In this document: positions 62,316 through 64,000 of the stretch, piece after piece
How positions within the stretch are numbered: the first letter of the stretch is position 1
Layout: each line of letters opens with the position of its first letter
Assembly: GCF_003050965.1 (NCBI RefSeq)
Contig: NZ_QAOU01000003.1
Location: forward strand, 62,001-126,000
DNA: 64,000 nt
Direction of reading: 5' to 3'
DNA from: Nitrosospira sp. Nsp2
GTDB lineage: Bacteria > Pseudomonadota > Gammaproteobacteria > Burkholderiales > Nitrosomonadaceae
The notes under the pieces: generated by a model
Seen by the model: only the letters and a program-made list of their open reading frames with translations
Told to the model about the DNA's origin: nothing
Databases searched by the model: none
Program-made: the position numbers and the translations under genes

Positions 62316-63170
62316 ATGGAGCCCCTAGGTGTCTCCAGCGTGGGGCTGGGTTTTCGGCAGGAATTGATTCCTGCGCTGAAGAGTCATGTCCCAGCCGTCA
62401 TCGATTTTTTCGAGGTCGCCCCCGAAAACTGGATCGGTCTTGGCGGAAGGCATGGGCGTGATTTGCGCAGTTTCACTGAGAGCTATCCATTTGTTTGCCA
62501 TGGTCTCTCCCTCTCGATTGGCGGCTCTGCGCCGCTGAACGTAACCCTGTTGCATTCGATTCGTCAGTTCCTGGATCAGCACGGAATTGTTTTATATACA
62601 GAACATCTCTCCTATTGTTCTGACGACAGCGGCTACCTGTACGATCTACTTCCAATACCGTTTACCGAAGAAGCCGTAAAATATGTTGCTGCGCGTGTAC
62701 GTCAGGTTCAGGATATTCTGGAGCGCCGCATCGCGCTGGAAAATGCCTCGTACTACGTGCAGGCTCCTGTTGCGGATATGAGCGAAATGGATTTTGTTCG
62801 TGCGGTACTGACCGAAGCGGATTGTGACCTGCATCTCGACGTTAATAATGTCTACGTCAACAGTGTTAATCACGGCTACGATCCCGTCGAATTTATCCGA
62901 GCCATGCCGGCGGAGCGTATCGTTTATATGCATATCGCGGGCCACCATCATGAAGGCGAGAATTTGATCATTGATACCCACGGAGCGAACGTCATTGACT
63001 CCGTATGGACATTATTGGATCAAGCCTATGAAATCCATGGCATAAGGCCCACGTTGCTGGAGCGCGACTTCAATATTCCCCCTCTTGATGAGCTGGTGCG
63101 GGAAATCCAACGCATAGAGGTCACCCAAAGCCAACACGCCAATCAAGGCCATGTCGTCGCCTCTTCCTGA
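62316..63170 (+). CDS. DUF692/MNIO-family peptide-modifying oxidase (BufB/HvfB-like)
   Basis: This is a 284-residue TIM-barrel multinuclear non-haem iron oxidative enzyme. Metal-ligand segments: CHGLSLSIGG, TEHLSY, LENASYY, DVNNVYVNS, HIAGHHHEG, and LERDFNIPP. Relatives convert Cys residues of precursor peptides to oxazolone-thioamide or thiooxazole groups. The adjacent upstream gene encodes the presumed substrate; the downstream DUF2063 start overlaps by 20 bases. Only one Cys-containing motif is visible in the substrate, so a single modification is expected. Confidence 0.9.
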   Translation: MEPLGVSSVGLGFRQELIPALKSHVPAVIDFFEVAPENWIGLGGRHGRDLRSFTESYPFVCHGLSLSIGGSAPLNVTLLHSIRQFLDQHGIVLYTEHLSYCSDDSGYLYDLLPIPFTEEAVKYVAARVRQVQDILERRIALENASYYVQAPVADMSEMDFVRAVLTEADCDLHLDVNNVYVNSVNHGYDPVEFIRAMPAERIVYMHIAGHHHEGENLIIDTHGANVIDSVWTLLDQAYEIHGIRPTLLERDFNIPPLDELVREIQRIEVTQSQHANQGHVVASS

Positions 63171-63954
63171 GTTTCAACGCTTCCAGTATGCATTCGCCGC
63201 CCATCTCCGCGATCCGTACTCCAGCCCCTGTCCCGTTGGCGTTGAGACGCATCGCATGGCGGTCTACACGAGACTTGTTTACAACAACCTCGAAAGTTTT
63301 CTTCTGCCATGCTTTCCGGTCCTCAGAGAGGTGCTGGGGACGCAGCAGTGGGCGCGACTCGTAAGAAGCTTTCTGGCCACCCATGGCAGCCGCTCGCCTT
63401 TCTTCCGTCAGATTCCGGATGAGTTTATCCAATTCCTTCAAACTGAGGAGGCCGTACCCGCTACTTACCCCCCGTTCTTGCTGGAACTCGCGCACTATGA
63501 GTGGATTGAACTGGTGCTTTCCATATCGAGCCGAGTCCCGGACTGGGAGGCGATTGAACCCGAAGGCGACTTGTTGCTCCATCGCCCCGTACTAAATCCG
63601 GTGCTTGCCAACCTGAGTTATCGCTGGCCGGTGCACCGTATCGGCCAAGGTGAAGTTCAACCCGCAACGACCCACTTGCTGGTATTTCGCGGCCCGTCCG
63701 ACGAAGTGCAATTTACCGAGATAAACGCCTATACTGCGCGCCTGATTAACCTGCTTGAATCTGGCGAATACAGCGGTCAAGCAGCGCTTGAAATAGTCGC
63801 TGAAGAAAGCAACCATCCCATGCCGCAGCTAGTAATAAAGGGTGGACTGGACATTATGCATGACCTGCAGGCACGCGGCGCACTACTGGGGGTAATGAAG
63901 CCAGTGATTTCGCTCCTTGGGGCGCCCCCGGAAACCTGGGACAACCCCGATTAA
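63151..63954 (+). CDS. DUF2063 partner protein (BufC/HvfC-like)
   Basis: This 267-residue protein of the DUF2063 family is the standard partner of DUF692 enzymes, thought to deliver the precursor peptide. Family features: QRFQYAFAAHLRDP at the N-terminus, RMAVYTRLVYNNLESFLLPCFPVL, PPFLLELAHYEWIELVLSIS, and the C-terminal LLVFRGPSDEVQF domain. It overlaps the end of the DUF692 gene by 20 bases, indicating translational coupling. It is the last gene of the three-gene set; the window ends 46 bases later. Confidence 0.9.
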   Translation: MSSPLPEFQRFQYAFAAHLRDPYSSPCPVGVETHRMAVYTRLVYNNLESFLLPCFPVLREVLGTQQWARLVRSFLATHGSRSPFFRQIPDEFIQFLQTEEAVPATYPPFLLELAHYEWIELVLSISSRVPDWEAIEPEGDLLLHRPVLNPVLANLSYRWPVHRIGQGEVQPATTHLLVFRGPSDEVQFTEINAYTARLINLLESGEYSGQAALEIVAEESNHPMPQLVIKGGLDIMHDLQARGALLGVMKPVISLLGAPPETWDNPD

Positions 63955-64000
63955 GTAAAGCTGCCGGACAGGAGGACGGGGTGAAAACGTTTTGATGAAC

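Overview
This 64 kb window looks like the chromosome of a betaproteobacterium, most likely a Nitrosomonadaceae ammonia oxidiser such as Nitrosospira. This is inferred from the combination of a complete hopanoid cluster, PEP-CTERM proteins with an EpsA-type regulator, neisserial/burkholderial-type porins, an imuA-imuB-dnaE2 cassette and copper-handling genes. No rRNA, tRNA, CRISPR array, prophage or intact insertion sequence was seen. Gene density is high and most genes lie in short operons.

Layout. (1) 1-5.1 kb, minus strand: SOS mutasome lexA2-imuA-imuB-dnaE2; dnaE2 runs off the left edge, and two LexA-like palindromes lie upstream of lexA2. (2) 5.1-9.1 kb, minus: two adjacent multicopper-oxidase-like secreted proteins, followed (upstream) by a LuxR-type response regulator. 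(3) 10.7-20.5 kb, plus: a type II secretion operon (gspG, F, E, three PilM/N/O-like proteins, a PilP/GspC-like protein, GspD with a cohesin-like tail, three further pseudopilins), followed by an EpsA-like LuxR regulator. (4) 22-36.7 kb, plus: a c-di-GMP-I riboswitch in front of a PEP-CTERM protein, a secreted solute-binding-like protein, and a two-partner secretion pair (FhaC-like transporter plus a ~3400-residue FHA-family exoprotein). (5) 36.8-38.6 kb, minus: a glycerophosphodiester phosphodiesterase followed in frame, after a single TAA, by a PEP-CTERM tail. (6) 38.9-44.1 kb, plus: DUF2341/ExbB, ExbD, TonB-like, porin and coiled-coil genes. (7) 44.3-47.6 kb: a histone-H1-like/ribbon-helix-helix protein, then trpG-trpD-trpC. 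(8) 47.8-49.1 kb: a trimeric porin with its own terminator. (9) 49.6-58.1 kb: hopanoid synthesis and transport (hpnH, hpnM-like, hpnN, mlaA-like, shc, hpnG). (10) 58.4-61.4 kb: rpsO, pnp and, convergent, dksA. (11) 61.9-64 kb: an EF-hand RiPP-like precursor with an EGKCG motif plus its DUF692 (MNIO) enzyme and DUF2063 partner.

The themes are the cell envelope and copper. The most striking observation is that the two adjacent multicopper oxidases have lost opposite halves of the eight trinuclear-cluster histidines, so together they supply one nearly complete set. This suggests an obligate heteromeric oxidase. The second is the EF-hand version of a bufferin/HvfA-like modified peptide system at the right edge. 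The c-di-GMP riboswitch, EpsA-like regulator, PEP-CTERM proteins and FHA adhesin suggest a switch to a surface-attached state.
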